This document shows positions 1-12,018 of a DNA stretch of 64,000 nt, piece by piece. The number at the start of each line of letters is the position of its first letter. Positions within the stretch are counted from its first letter, which is position 1. The translations under genes and the position numbers were made by a program. The notes beneath the pieces are model-generated. The model had not been told where the DNA came from. It did no database searches and saw only the letters and a program-made list of their open reading frames with translations. This DNA is from Sesamum alatum (Eukaryota > Streptophyta > Magnoliopsida > Lamiales > Pedaliaceae): the NCBI GenBank assembly GCA_034509735.1, contig JACGWO010000002.1:42797702-42861701 (forward strand), in the 5' to 3' direction.

Positions 1-159
1 TAGATGGCTTACAAAAATTGGCTGGTCATATGCAAACACACACACACATGTATGATGTATCCTTTTTTTCTTGTTTGTATGGTTTGCATGTGGTAGAAAT
101 TCAATGAGAACTCACTTGTCAAATGCTTGCTTCTTTTCCCTTTCTCTGAACTTAACCAG

Positions 160-450
160 GTGGTGCTCAAAGAAAGCTCGTCGCCACAGGACATGCTGAA
201 GTCATTGTTTCAGGTCTGTTATTTGTACTGGTTGGAGAGAAATGCTGGAATCCAATCAAGCACCATAATTGGTGACTGCAGGCCTGGGGGAAGGCTCCAA
301 TTATCTCTGGGATATGTACAAAGCGAATTCAACCATGTCAAAAATGACGGTGAGACTGCAGGCTGGGTTGTTGATGGTCTCATTGCTAGGCCTTTACCTA
401 ATCGAGTTCGTATAGGCAATGGAACTGCATCTCCGGTTGCTGTAAGCTGA
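160..450 (+). CDS. ROOT UV-B SENSITIVE (DUF647) family protein, last exon
   Basis: This is the 3' terminal exon of a gene that begins left of the window. A pyrimidine-rich tract ending in AG at 159 gives an acceptor, and the frame then runs 96 codons to TGA at 448-450. The peptide contains [11 protein letters not shown], then [19 protein letters not shown], then [19 protein letters not shown]. This matches my memory of the C-terminal region of plant RUS proteins, where a weakly conserved tail follows the DUF647 domain. RUS proteins act in early seedling development, UV-B perception in roots and vitamin B6 homeostasis, and most are plastid- or membrane-associated. Which of the six RUS paralogues this is cannot be settled from the tail; RUS4 or RUS5 are my guesses. 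The DUF647 core is outside the window. Family assignment is fairly sure, the subtype is not. Confidence 0.72.
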   Translation: MVLKESSSPQDMLKSLFQVCYLYWLERNAGIQSSTIIGDCRPGGRLQLSLGYVQSEFNHVKNDGETAGWVVDGLIARPLPNRVRIGNGTASPVAVS

Positions 451-1192
451 ATACCAACCTCTTGTATGGCCGTTTCTGAGCAACAAAACGCGTTGTTTTG
501 CTATGCGGCCATCCAGATGTGATATATAGGATCCACATTCTATGTTAGAGTCACTAGAGAAGTTCCTACTCAATAGAAAATTGAGAAACCAGTGATATGC
601 CTGGGTTAGGATGGACATACTCAACGTGCCATCTTTATGATTTGACCTTGTTGCACATGGATGGTTTGACATGGCAGTTGCAACGTACGGAAAGCTTAAT
701 GGGGTTTTCTCTAAACGCACGGTGATGATGTCTATCTGGTACTCTGAAACCAGAAATTTCTTCCTCACTTTTAGCAAACTGATGTTAGTGAAAGGCTCGA
801 GTCGAAATTATGCACTTGTAAGGAGCAAGGTTAGCTGTTATTCTCTCTTCATTTCTGCTGATCTTGTGGGTGATTCTTTGTCTGTTTGATCTTGTTGCAA
901 AGATTAAGTTAGGGAAACATTACTTCAAATCCTTAGTTATTCTGACAGCATGTATACATAGGACAGGATGGTTCTACTCTATAATCAATGTTGATTACAA
1001 TTTACATGTATCTTTTTTCTGCTTGATCAAAATATCTGATGGATGGAAAATTCTCATATAGTCTTTGTTTTGGCCGTATCGAATCAAATTATACTTGTCA
1101 TGTGATTGGTCGCTTACCTAAAATTGCGCACCAATTATTTATCATGATACTTTGGTTTGATCAAAGGTCCGTCTAGAATTTCGCCGAAAGAA
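451..1192. other. 3' UTR of the RUS gene and intergenic spacer
   Basis: No coding signal is seen. The first few hundred bases are of ordinary composition and probably carry the 3' UTR of the upstream gene. The short open frames here have no recognisable product. Confidence 0.5.
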
Positions 1193-1384
1193 GGGTAAAT
1201 TATAAAAAGGTTCTCTTGAAGTTTATCATAATTACATATGCTCTTTCGTTGTTTTTCAAATACCTCCTAAAATTAATGATCATTTGACAAATATATTTTA
1301 ACTATTAGACTGTCACGAGGGAATATTTGTTAGAAGATTAATAATTTTATCTCGGTATTTGTAATTTTTTAAAATCCACCTAGT
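1193..1384. repeat. Truncated Mutator-like MITE, family A
   Basis: The left arm begins GGGTAAATTATA and has the family blocks: an ATAATTACA motif, a TTTTTCAAATACC block and a GACAAATA block. A shortened inverse copy of these blocks follows, from about 1310 to 1384. The same blocks recur at 15500, 31091, 33134, 38076 and 51989. The piece ends about 80 bases before the PPR start codon, so it may form part of that promoter or 5' UTR. Confidence 0.6.
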
Positions 1385-1465
1385 TGAAAATTTCCACCTT
1401 AAATTGAAAAAATAGCCAACAAAAATACCACGAACTCCTCACCAATTCAAGCTTTCCTGCGCCTA

Positions 1466-2662
1466 ATGGAAACAATAGCCCCCAATCCCCATGCAAAGGC
1501 TGCACACCTCCATGTCGACGTTTCTTCAACCAAGAACAACAATTTCACTTCCGGTCATCCAATTCAAATCCAGTTGCCCCTTCACAGACCACCCAAACCC
1601 ATGAGAATCAAACCGTCGCCGAAGAAACCGAACCCGAAACCCGTTGCCACCACCTCGGACATTCTACACTTGATGGACAGTCTCAAATTGCCCATACCAC
1701 TGGACATTTACACTTCGCTCATTAAAGAATGCACCAAATTGCGCGACCCTTTGAAAGCCATTGAATTGCATGAACATGTGAGACGAAGTGGGCTTCGTTT
1801 GAAGCTACCTTTGCTTAACCGGGTTTTGTTGATGTACGTATCGAGCGGGTGCTTTGATCACGCGCGCCAACTGTTTGATCAAATGTTTCTGAGGGATTTT
1901 AATTCGTGGGCTGTCATGATTGCTGGTTGTATTGAAAATGGGAAGCATAATGAAGCCATAGATTTCTATATAAAAATGCTGCTCGAAGAAGAATTTGAAG
2001 AGGTTGGTGATAATCAGATGGAACTTTTGGTTTCGGGTGTGCTTGTGTGTGTTCTCAGAGCATGTTTGTATACGAGGGACTTCGAGCTTGGGAGACAAGT
2101 GCACGGTTGGTTATGGAAAATGGGTTACTCGAGAAATGTTGTTTTGAGTAGTTTCTTGATTAGCTTTTATGGGAAACTGAAGTATTTTGATGGTGCTCAA
2201 AGTGTTTTTGAACAGGTTCGTTGTCCAAATACAGTTGTGTGGACGTCTAGGATCGTGAACTGTTCTAGCGACGGTAACTTTGATGGGGTGGTTAGTGTCT
2301 TTAAGGAGATGGGAATGGAGGGAGTGAGAAAGAATGGCTATACATTTTCAACTGTTCTTAAGGCTTGCAGGATGATGGGGGACATAGAGTGTGGTCGACA
2401 AGTTCATGCAAATTTGATGAAACTGGGGCTTGAATCTGATGGTTTTGTGCAGTGTGCATTGGTTGACTTGTATGGAAAATGTGGTTGTCTGAACGACGCT
2501 GCTAGGATGTTTGAGATTGGTAAAAATAAGAGGAATGGTGCCTGTTTTAATGCAATGCTTACAAATTATACGCAGCGTGGGCTCTACATTGAAGCAATTA
2601 AAATTCTTTATGAAATGAAGATGGCTGGCTTCAAGACCTGTCAATCATTATTAATGAAGTGA
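1466..2662 (+). CDS. Pentatricopeptide repeat protein like At1g31790, probably frameshifted at its end
   Basis: A single-exon frame of 398 codons. A serine/proline/lysine-rich N-terminus of about 60 residues resembles an organelle transit peptide. Tandem PPR motifs follow, recognisable from WAVMIAGCIENGKHNEAIDFY, YSRNVVLSSFLISFYGK, DGFVQCALVDLYGKCGCLNDA and CFNAMLTNYTQRGLYIEAI. The recurrent GRQVHG/GRQVHA motifs are typical of plant PLS-class PPR proteins, which bind organellar RNA and act in editing, splicing or stability. Length and layout fit Arabidopsis At1g31790 (about 409 aa), whose genomic neighbour is COG6, also present here. The frame stops after SLLMK. One base added near 2650 would carry the reading into the -1 frame, giving SLLNEVRFVSS and about 33 residues to a stop at 2752-2754. 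That looks more natural as a PPR ending, so a one-base deletion or a sequencing error is likely. Start chosen: the first ATG of the frame. Confidence 0.8.
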   Translation: METIAPNPHAKAAHLHVDVSSTKNNNFTSGHPIQIQLPLHRPPKPMRIKPSPKKPNPKPVATTSDILHLMDSLKLPIPLDIYTSLIKECTKLRDPLKAIELHEHVRRSGLRLKLPLLNRVLLMYVSSGCFDHARQLFDQMFLRDFNSWAVMIAGCIENGKHNEAIDFYIKMLLEEEFEEVGDNQMELLVSGVLVCVLRACLYTRDFELGRQVHGWLWKMGYSRNVVLSSFLISFYGKLKYFDGAQSVFEQVRCPNTVVWTSRIVNCSSDGNFDGVVSVFKEMGMEGVRKNGYTFSTVLKACRMMGDIECGRQVHANLMKLGLESDGFVQCALVDLYGKCGCLNDAARMFEIGKNKRNGACFNAMLTNYTQRGLYIEAIKILYEMKMAGFKTCQSLLMK

Positions 2663-2754
2663 GGTTTGTCTCGAGCAGAGTTCTGGAGAACAACATGGAT
2701 GAATTTAGTTATAACTTATATACACTATTGTGGAATTCCTACCAAGTGTGTTGA

Positions 2755-5084
2755 AAGGGTGAGTTTCACCTATCTAGAGCATATCATGAAGGATATCTGT
2801 GCACTAGCTGCATGCCGCAGCTCTTCCCTGATAAACCTTCCAGGAAAGAGTACAGAATCAGAGAGCGACTGCGAGTAGCCTGGCAGCTTAACTTGATAGA
2901 TGTTTAATCAGGCAAAGCAAGCATTCAACCTACCTATTAGTGTCTTGGTTTGGATCTATCTGTCGATGGTTGCTGAAGGCGAATGGGCTTTACCATTATC
3001 TGCCATATTTAATACTCGTTTTACCCTTTGATCCACACCTGCATGGGGTTGTTCTGTGGAATATTACTTCTTTAGGCAATCAGTGAAAAGATCTAGCTGG
3101 AATGTGGGAACTAAGAAGTACATTGCTAAGGAGCTATCATTTGTATATATTTAGAATTATGGTAACAGATTTTAATCTCGTTATTCTGTTTCTTGCATTG
3201 ATTTTTCCGGCTGTTGGAAGAAACTTATGCTTACATGTCTAAGGATCCTGTTCAAATTCACTTTTTACATCCTAGGAATTTCCTTTCAACCAGAGAATCC
3301 TGAGGTATGATTTCTTCCTCCTTAACCTTTCCCATTGAGTTATGTTCATCACAATTTTCAGTGATGAGAAATTGAAAAAGGTAAGAAATATCTAATGAAT
3401 GATGCAGTTGGATCCACTATCTTCTTCTTATTACTATCCACCCAAGTCATTTTACGACAGTCGGGCTCTGACAGTGACTCGTCCCGACCACCTGAACCAA
3501 AAATCTCCTTACAAAAAACACATGTCAACAGTGGGAAGGGAAGCTGCAAAACTATACCAGATATTTGGAATAGTTGAGGCTTGAGAGGTGATCTGCAAGA
3601 ACCTGTTTTAGAAAGAGACCCAACAGTATAAACATGCTTTCCAGCATTATTTCTGTTTCAAGAGTTGATTGCTTTGCAATATGTGGAGGTTGTGATTCGG
3701 ACAGACACTTCTCATGTGAATTTCTTACCACATGTGACCGGTCTGATCCATTTTCTTTGATGTCAAGCCCCCTACTCCTACTTTGTCTCCACAAATATTG
3801 AAAAACATGGCCGTCTTCAATACATAATGACAATATTTTCAGATTTCTTCTCTCAGAACAATTTACCTCCTATGTCTGTGTACGCGTATCTGCCAGATAC
3901 ATTGTGAAAGTCGTCTCTTGTTTACATATTCTTTAACAATTTCAGACCGGTTAGTCGACTCTCCGTACTTAAGCCAAGAGTAGTATGACACACGGAGGAC
4001 TACTAATTGATTTCCAGAAAATTTTAACCAAAATCAGATTTGACAAAATCAAACAAATTCACGTACAAGTGTGATAAACTTGTCATGTAATTGATCACTT
4101 TTTCTGAACTGTACACCAATCACACTACAAGTATATTATATTTACACTATATAATCTGTTCAGGTCTGATCCAACCAGATCTATATTAGAATTTCCCCTA
4201 GTTTTTTTCTTTTTTATTATTTTTTAAATTAGTTGTATTATTCAACAAAATTAGTGACAATAATTTTCTTTTTTTTTTTTTTTAAAATAAAAAAATAAAG
4301 AGAACCAGTGATTTGAGATATTTGCCTTATGGGCAATGGTCCTTTTCTTCCATTATTACAAGTAAATTGCAAGCCACAGGAAACCAGATTTTAGGGCAGC
4401 TTCACAATCAAGATAGATGGCAAAGTAGGCTCTTGTTTTCCCCTTCTTCTGTGTGGATAAACTTTTGTGGTCCCTTTATTTCAAATAAGATCATCTCAAG
4501 TCCTAGATTTTGTTTGGTTGAGTGACTCATCCCTAAATCAAACTCAGACTTAATTGCTTCTTCTTCTACCTAAAAATAATAGCATTAAAGTATAAGGACC
4601 ACCCTCAAAACGTAAGGCGAAATATCCAATGAGATGAGTCGAAAGTTTTAGTAAGAGTGAGCAATGGCTTTGATTGGCTTAGTGTCGTTCAGTCCTGTGA
4701 TTGAGCAGGTCAAACTTACGTTTTAAGTGCGAACTTAACTTTTTTATATCGTTCGATTCATTTTTTTAAAGTCACTTTTGAGATTAAACTTATCGAAATT
4801 ACGTTTTGATAAAAACTACTGTCAGGCAGACTGGGGCGTCTTCAATAAAACAATTGGAATCGATTTTATAGGACAATTTCTCCTTCTCGGTCCAATACCT
4901 ATATTATTGGCAAATAAAATTTAATCAATATTTGTAGATGGATAATTATTAGAACATATTTTTATATATAGTGTTGCTTTTAATAAATTAGGAGAAATTT
5001 ATTAGAAAATTAAATTCCATAGTATAGAGGTTCCTGAGATATTTGCAAGTCATCTTCCAAGAAACCAAAGTTTCTTTCTTTCTT
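2755..5084. other. Intergenic, including the 3' UTR of the PPR gene
   Basis: No coding region is supported. The 2755-3900 part has near-genic composition and probably includes the PPR 3' UTR. From about 4190 the sequence is AT-rich with T and A homopolymers (for example around 4268-4295). Short open frames near 3395-3833 and 4313 have no family resemblance. Confidence 0.4.
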
Positions 5085-5290
5085 TTTTAAAATATACAAT
5101 TCATTAATCGTTCAAGATTCAAATTCAAAAACTAATTCGATACATCGATAATTTAAATCAACAATCATATTCAAATGGGACAATAAAAGAAGGAATTATT
5201 ACTATAATAAACATATATCTATATTCGTGGGACTCGAACTGTTATCTGTGATATTTGTTATTTGAGATTCTTTAATCTTTGAAATCCATC
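5085..5290 (-). mobile_element. SINE-like tRNA-derived fragment
   Basis: On the minus strand a box-B-like motif, TTCGAGTCCCACGAAT, occurs near 5223-5238. It is followed by a body that resembles the copies at 32955-33130 and 52401-52560, with the shared block ATTTAAATCAA, a long stretch of A/T, and GACTCGAA on the plus strand. The 5' part with box A is degraded. Confidence 0.4.
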
Positions 5291-5411
5291 ATTCATTACA
5301 TGGAATCCAATTTTGTTACAGATATTTTGGGGCTGCAATTTCATAGTCTGGATGCCCTGTTCTTGGCTGAGAAAACAAGAGACAAAATATAAGGAATCTA
5401 ACTATGTTATT

Positions 5412-5545
5412 ATCTGAAATTTGTGGGTATTATTTAAATTTTAATATCTGAAATTTGTGGGTATTATTTAAAATTTAATATCTGAAATTTTTGGGTATTA
5501 ATTGAAATTTATTATCTGATTTTGCATTCGACTTGAAAATGATAT
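5412..5545. repeat. 34 bp tandem repeat, three units and a partial one
   Basis: Unit starts marked by ATCTGAAATTT occur at 5412, 5446 and 5480, and a partial unit begins at 5514, giving a constant period of 34. Each unit contains the word GGGTATTA. The repeat sits in AT-rich intergenic DNA. Confidence 0.8.
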
Positions 5546-8210
5546 ATTTGTATGCATGAATAAATTTAAAATACACTAATTATTTAACACAATATCTATA
5601 CTTATTAAATAATATTTATATTTTTTAGGTCAAACATTTAGTACATGTATCACACATATAATACTTGATCAATAACAATCAATTTTAACAAATATAAAAA
5701 ATTTATATCAAATTAAATCATTAAAATATTATTATTTTTATTAAAATAGTTGTCTTCAAGTTAGATCAATTATCAGTTAAACAATATAATGATGTGTAAA
5801 AAATACTTTGTACATAATTAATTAGATATAAGAATAAACATAATAATACGAAAAAAATAATGTAAAAAATAAACTTATATTTTACTCTCAAAAATATTTT
5901 TTTAAACCTTTTTTTCATTTTACCGATATGTCCACAATCGATATACTATTGTGTCAGTTTAAGTGACATTTGTGAAAAAATGAAATAAAAAGACCTATTG
6001 ATACCATTTCTCCATTTCTTTTTTTTTTTAAATTAAATTTGCATTTAATAGCAATAAATTTCCTGCGGGTATCATTCGCGCTCGCGGAACATCCTCGCTT
6101 TAGTTTAGCTCACCATCTGGCGTTATACGCTCTACGAGTTTTGCCTTAGCTACAACTATAAACCAGAAAAATTAGCTATGCTCACGACGCCTACCACACT
6201 ATACGAGCTTAGCTCCCCCGCACCTAGTGAAGTTAATCCATCTCCTAGCTTCTACGGAGGGAACCTTTTGCTAATCGATCGACGGTGGCTCCATACTGAA
6301 TAACGATACCGAGTTTCACTCTAAATCGAATTTCAACTCTGGAATTCGATGTAGTCATATTGATACTATGTAATTTAACAATTTTGCTTATCATCTTTCT
6401 TTGAGTAAATTATAATTATATTTTTTACATTAAAATATTGTAGGGCTTTATCACGACCCTTTTTATTTATATCGAAAAAAATTTGTTGAGCGTATTCTTA
6501 TAATATTTTTTCACAAACTATTGTAATTTTTTTTGTGTTGTATTTTAAGTTTGATGCCCTCGTAATTGAGTGTAAAATATTTTTTTTTAACTATCAATAT
6601 AGTTAGTTATTTCTTTTGTTTAAAGTTTTTTTTTAATTAACTTTTAGTAAATATTTTAAATTTTTTGTTTACATACAAAGAACAAATATTACATCATTCC
6701 AGACCCAATTTTTGCAGCATTTTTCCATAAAGAAGTGAAGTACACACATATTACCAACCTATTAATCAAGTTTCAATTCCACAAGAAATTTGTACTCCAT
6801 AAACAATATCATATACTATCCATTTTATTTAATTATTTATTTTCTTTTTTTCTTTTCCTCTTTTTCCTTTTCTCTTCGTCTTTTTCTTCTCAATCCCGAC
6901 TCAAAATTTGTAGGTACCCGATATTTTGGGTACTCGATTAATTGGCTACCCGATAGTTGGCTATCCGAATTTTATTTTATTTTGTTTTGTTTTGTATTTT
7001 TTTTTAAAAAAAATTAAGGCAAACAATTTAGAGGCACACATTTTGCCTATGAATTGTTTGATTGTGAAATTTCACATACTTAGTGCCTCTTGAGTGTTAT
7101 TTCACATTCAGAAACATTCAGAGAATCAGAGGCGCACTTTGCGCCTCTCAATCCAATTTCAAAATACTTATATATTTGTTAGACGCAATCAAACTTTATG
7201 GATACTAAATGTACTTTTTTAAATCATAAGAAGTCTACGTATAATTACACAAAACTTAGGGAAGGGCAATGTAATTATTCCTTTATGAAAATACAAATCA
7301 TGGGAAGAAGAGATAAATAGAAGAATATTTGAAAAGGGACTTTTTTAGGAGGGAAGAAGAAGATTTGAAAGGAGGAGAAGGAGAAGAGGAAGATCGAGAG
7401 GACCTGGAGTGGCAGTAAAGAAAATAAATCTTAATCAAATTTTAAATGTATTACATATACTTAATTTTTTTTTAAAAAGAAAATTATTAGGGACTTGATC
7501 TGGTAGGGGAGTTCTACCCAAATCCCAACCTTTTTTTTTTTAAATTTAAAAAAATAATCGAACCCAACGAGTCAGTCAGGATCCAAAATCCCCAACCAGA
7601 ATGCCCATCACTACCCCTGGCTACTCCTACCCACCACGCTTCTTCTCTCCTCCCCATAAAACACAGGAAATCGACACTCCCCCACCCCACCCCCTCATAA
7701 CTAGATTCCCCTTCCCCAAGTCCCCCGCCATCCGCCCTTCCCATCGCAGTCGGACACCACAAGCGAGAGAGTCCGTGGTGTCAAGACGATGAGAGGATGA
7801 GGTGGAAGAATCGTATGTGGTTCACAACCCAAATAATTTTGCTACTATAGAAATGAGATGAAACTTTAACTTTTGAGATAAAATTTTGGAAAACTAATTC
7901 AGTTGAGATGGATAGAGAAGGTAAGCTTTCTCACTCTTTTTTCGAATGAGAAACACCTTTCCTCACAATCAAACACACGTTGAATCACCTGAGATGGTGT
8001 GAAATTTTTTTTACAAACAAACGCAACTTAACAACACCGTATGCATTGTGCTAAAAATAACCTTGTATATTCAATTTAATATACATATACACGTCATTTC
8101 ATACTAAATTATATACGATGTATATATATATAAAATAAAAAATAATATATAATATAATTCTAAAATAAGAAAAAAATCATCTATAGGAAAAACCAAACCA
8201 TGGATGAATT
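5546..8210. other. Intergenic spacer upstream of CCD4
   Basis: Mostly AT-rich with long T/A runs. Two parts differ. Positions 6058-6360 are markedly richer in G+C with many CG dinucleotides and match nothing I recognise. Positions 7560-7800 are C-rich on the plus strand and contain open frames on both strands (7514-7762 minus, 7601-7792 plus) without family resemblance. No gene is called. Confidence 0.4.
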
Positions 8211-8245
8211 GTCAATTTTCCCCCTAAAATCCTTTGCCCCACAGC

Positions 8246-8252
8246 ATAAATA
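8246..8252 (+). promoter_or_regulatory. Possible TATA box of CCD4
   Basis: The heptamer ATAAATA lies 83 bases before the CCD4 start codon, in a CT-rich context that continues to the ATG. The spacing is reasonable for a plant TATA box and short leader. There is no other support. Confidence 0.35.
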
Positions 8253-8334
8253 CTCCCACATTTATCCTCAATTGGCATACTTTTGATTCTCACTCTCCTC
8301 TTTCATTTCATTTTGATCTTTCTTTGATCAATCA

Positions 8335-11184
8335 ATGGATACCCTCTCCTCCTCTTTCCTTCCTAAATTATCAATAAACCCCAAGAACACACACTCACAC
8401 ACCACCACCGCACCTTTCCTCAAAGTTTCATCAGTTAAGATCGACGACCGCCCACAAACCACCACCAGAACCCCACCGCCGCCGCAGCAACCACCCAAGA
8501 AACCTACTCCACCACCGTCCACCCCTTACGCAACCCCGCTTCAGCTAATTACAAGAAAACCAGCGGAGCCACCGTCGCTCCCCGCCACCATCTTCAATGC
8601 CTTCGACTACTTGATTAACACCTTCATTGATCCTCCCCTTAAACCTTCTCTCGATCCCAGGTACGTTCTCTCCGACAACTTTGCTCCGGTGGATGAGCTA
8701 CCCCCCACAGAGTGCCAGGTGGTTGAAGGCTCCCTGCCACCGTCCCTCGACGGCGCGTACATTCGCAACGGCCCGAACCCTCAGTTTCTCCCCCGCGGGC
8801 CTTACCACCTCTTCGACGGAGACGGAATGCTCCATGCCATCAGAATTTCTAGAGGCAAAGCCACTCTCTGCAGCCGCTATGTTAAAACTTATAAATACAA
8901 AGTCGAAAGCGAGAAGGGATTCCCCGTCATTCCCAATGTGTTCTCCGGCTTCAACGGCCTCTCCGCCTCCGCGGCGCGTGGTGCAGTCACCGCTGCTCGG
9001 GTTCTCGCCGGCCAGTTCAATCCCATCAACGGTATCGGCCTGGCGAACACCAGCCTAGCTCTAATTGGCGGACGCCTCTACGCTTTAGGCGAATCAGATC
9101 TCCCCTACTCAGTAAAAGTAGACCGAAACGGCGAGATTCACACTCTGGGCCGCCATGATTTCGACGGCCAGCTGATGATGAGCATGACGGCGCATCCCAA
9201 AACCGACGCACAAACCGGCGAAACCTTCGCCTTCCGCTACGGCCCCGTGCCGCCATTTCTAACCTTCTTCAGAATCAACGCCAACGGAGAAAAACAACAG
9301 GATGTGCCGATTTTCTCCATGACAAGCCCTTCTTTTCTCCACGACTTCGCCATTACAAAAAAGTACGCAATCTTCAACGAAATTCAAATCGGAATGAACC
9401 CATTAGAACTGATGGCCGGCGGTTCTCCGGTAGCTGCCAACCCCGGAAAAGTTCCCCGGATCGGCGTTATACCGCGGTACGCAAAGGACGAGTCGGAAAT
9501 CCGGTGGTTTGAGGTTCCGGGTTTCAATGTTATTCACGCGATCAACGCATGGGATGAAGACGACGGGAACTCGATCGTGATGGTGGCGCCGAATATACTA
9601 TCGGTGGAGCATACGCTCGAACGCATGGATTTGATACACGCGTCGGTCGAGAAGGTGAAAATTGATCTCCGGACTGGTGTGGTGTCGCGCCACCCAGTGT
9701 CCACCAGGAACTTGGATTTCGGGGTGATTAATCCGGCGTTTGTTGGGAAAAAGCACAAGTACGTATTATTTCATTTCAGGTTTAAAAAAAGTTATCAATA
9801 AATTTAAATATAATTTAACAAAAAATTAAATTTTAATTAATTCGAATTTGAAAATGAAAGTCTATATGTTGCTATCTAAGAATTGATTTAAATTTTCTTT
9901 AAGTAGTTGAGTAGAAAAAGAAAAATTTTAGTTCGGATCTGTTCGATCAAATTTGAATTAATTATATAACAAGTGCAATACACTTATCGTGTAAATGATG
10001 TACTATTTAGGTTAAGTAATCAATCAATGTATCACATTTGCTATATAATTAATTTAATTCGATCAAACTTGATTTGGACAAAAATTATCAGTAGAAAAAA
10101 AGAAGTTAATTAGAGTTAGTTATTTAGGGATCTTAGGAAAGTTTATATAGTAGTAAATTGATAGGTTATTATAGTTGTAGACTTCTTGCCCGTAGTTTAG
10201 TTTGCTACATCATTCATTTGTACAATATATAGGTATGTGTTCAATTTTTTATTGCATTTTTTATTTTATTTTATATATATATGTTATGTATATAATTTTT
10301 TTAAATAAAATTAATGATGCAATTTTTATACATATATATACATTTGAATAAAAGATGCAATATAAATTGTAATAACTTCACCATAAGTGACATTGGGGTG
10401 GAAATCAATGAGATCATTATTATTGCAGTAATTTTTACGTCTTCTATGCACCAAAATACCAAATTGAATTTTTATTTTTAAAATATATTGTAAATTATAA
10501 TGTATTTTTAACGTAATAGAATTTTTCTAAAAAATATTTATTAATAATAACTTTTTAAAATATATTAATTAATTAAATAAAATAGAAAAAATAATTAAAT
10601 TTTATGGATTAGATAAGGAATAAATTGGGATAAATGTTTTAGGCACGTACAAAAGTATCTTATTTCTTTAGGAAAAAATAAGGTTCAAAACAAAGTGCAA
10701 AAGGTATTATTTATCTAATTTTTGAAGAAACAAAGAGCCCAAATAGTACATGGTTACATGGTAACAAATTTTCGAGATTGTTGTATATGGACGATATTAA
10801 TTTATTTTCTCTGATGCATTCAGGTACATGTATGCAGCGGTGGGGGACCCAATGCCAAAAATATCAGGAGTAGTGAAGCTGGATGTGTCGATGTCGGAAG
10901 GCGACCGCCGCGATTGCATAGTGGGAAGTCGGATGTTTGGGGCCGGTTGCTTCGGCGGTGAACCATTCTTCGTGGCTAGGCAGCCCGACGATCCAAATGC
11001 AGAGGAGGACGACGGGTATGTCATCACTTACGTCCATAACGAAAACACAGGGGAGTCGAGATTCCTAGTCATGGATGCCAAATCTCCGAGTCTAGAGATT
11101 GTGGCGGCCGTGAGGCTGCCCCGCCGCGTCCCCTACGGCTTCCACGGCCTCTTCGTTAGAGACATTGACCTTAACAAAATGTGA
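8335..11184 (+). CDS. CCD4: Carotenoid cleavage dioxygenase 4, plastidial
   Basis: Two exons, 8335-9758 and 10824-11184, are joined across a 1065 bp intron (donor GTACGT, acceptor TTCAG). The junction codon gives KHKYMYAAVGDP. The product is 594 aa, the usual CCD4 length. The first ~65 residues are rich in Ser, Thr and Pro and look like a plastid transit peptide. The retinal-pigment-epithelium/CCD beta-propeller fold follows, with RNGPNPQ and FDGDGMLHA near residue 145-165. The four iron-binding histidines are all present: H287 (MTAHPK), H336 (FLHDFAI), H401 (NVIHAIN) and H582 (GFHGLF). CCD4 enzymes cleave carotenoids at the 9,10 or 9',10' double bonds in plastoglobules, lowering carotenoid content of petals, seeds and fruit and releasing ionone-type volatiles. 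The gene looks intact. In Arabidopsis CCD4 (At4g19170) also sits near a WAT1 gene. Confidence 0.95.
9759..10823 (+). other. CCD4 intron
   Basis: Bounded by GTACGT and TTTTCTCTGATGCATTCAG. The interior is AT-rich and contains no recognisable transposon or coding segment. Confidence 0.9.
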
Positions 11185-12018
11185 CAAATTAATATCAAAT
11201 CATATATAGTCATAAACATAATGGTAATTAATAATAAAGAAATTATCTACTTAAATTAAGCTTGTCAAATAGTGTTAATTTGGTTGTGACATTGGAAGGT
11301 TTTGTACAGCATAAAGTTTTCAATTGTTCAGTCGTAATAATCTGTATTTTGTCATTTTTTTTTTTGTTTTTGAAGTGAAAATGATAAAAATAATTAATTG
11401 AACTAAATTGATTACAATCAGTTTTGTTGACTATCAATCTCGAGATAATTACAATAATCATAAATTAATCAACAATATCACATAAATCAAATCTGAACAA
11501 CTTGTTACTATTACAGTATACAAACTGTCTTATTATATAGTAAACTATCAGTCCACGTATTAGTGGGGTTTGAAAGGTCATGTGAACTCAACATTAAACA
11601 CTAGGCCAAGAGATCATTGGTATGTATTTTATCAAAGTTATAATTTGGACTAGTGTTTGCCAACCCCAATTTCACATAATCGAGTTATTCCAAAATTAAT
11701 TTTAAAAAAGAAATCAATTTATCATAGAAATTAATTTTGTTATTATTATTCAGAAATTAAACCATCCATAAGAGATTGGACTTAATTTTTAATTATTGAT
11801 AGACTTGCAACAATCAAATTAAATAATTTGAAGAGAATATTTGAACAATCAAATTTCCGTAACTGGAGGTTAATTTGAACCAACATTTTCAGCCACAAAA
11901 TTTAAGGCAGGAGATTTTTTTAATTTTTTTATTAATTCGGTAAAAATATTGAATCAAATTCGAATTTTATCAAATTGAATCAAATAATTCGATTCAATAT
12001 TCAGTACGCCATTTAATA
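11185..12018. other. Intergenic spacer downstream of CCD4
   Basis: AT-rich sequence following the CCD4 stop codon, presumably including its 3' UTR. Nothing else is seen. Confidence 0.5.

Noticed and set aside
2666..2878. Separate small gene after the PPR stop
   Set aside because: The frame has no family resemblance, and the region overlaps the likely continuation of the PPR reading frame.
5412..5545. Possible CRISPR-like array
   Set aside because: Direct 34 bp units without spacers in a plant nuclear context; it is a minisatellite.
7514..7792. Open frames on both strands
   Set aside because: Low-complexity Gly/Ser- or Pro-rich translations with no family resemblance; biased composition explains them.
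9026..9256. Antisense frame within CCD4
   Set aside because: Shadow of the CCD4 exon; codon bias belongs to the plus strand.
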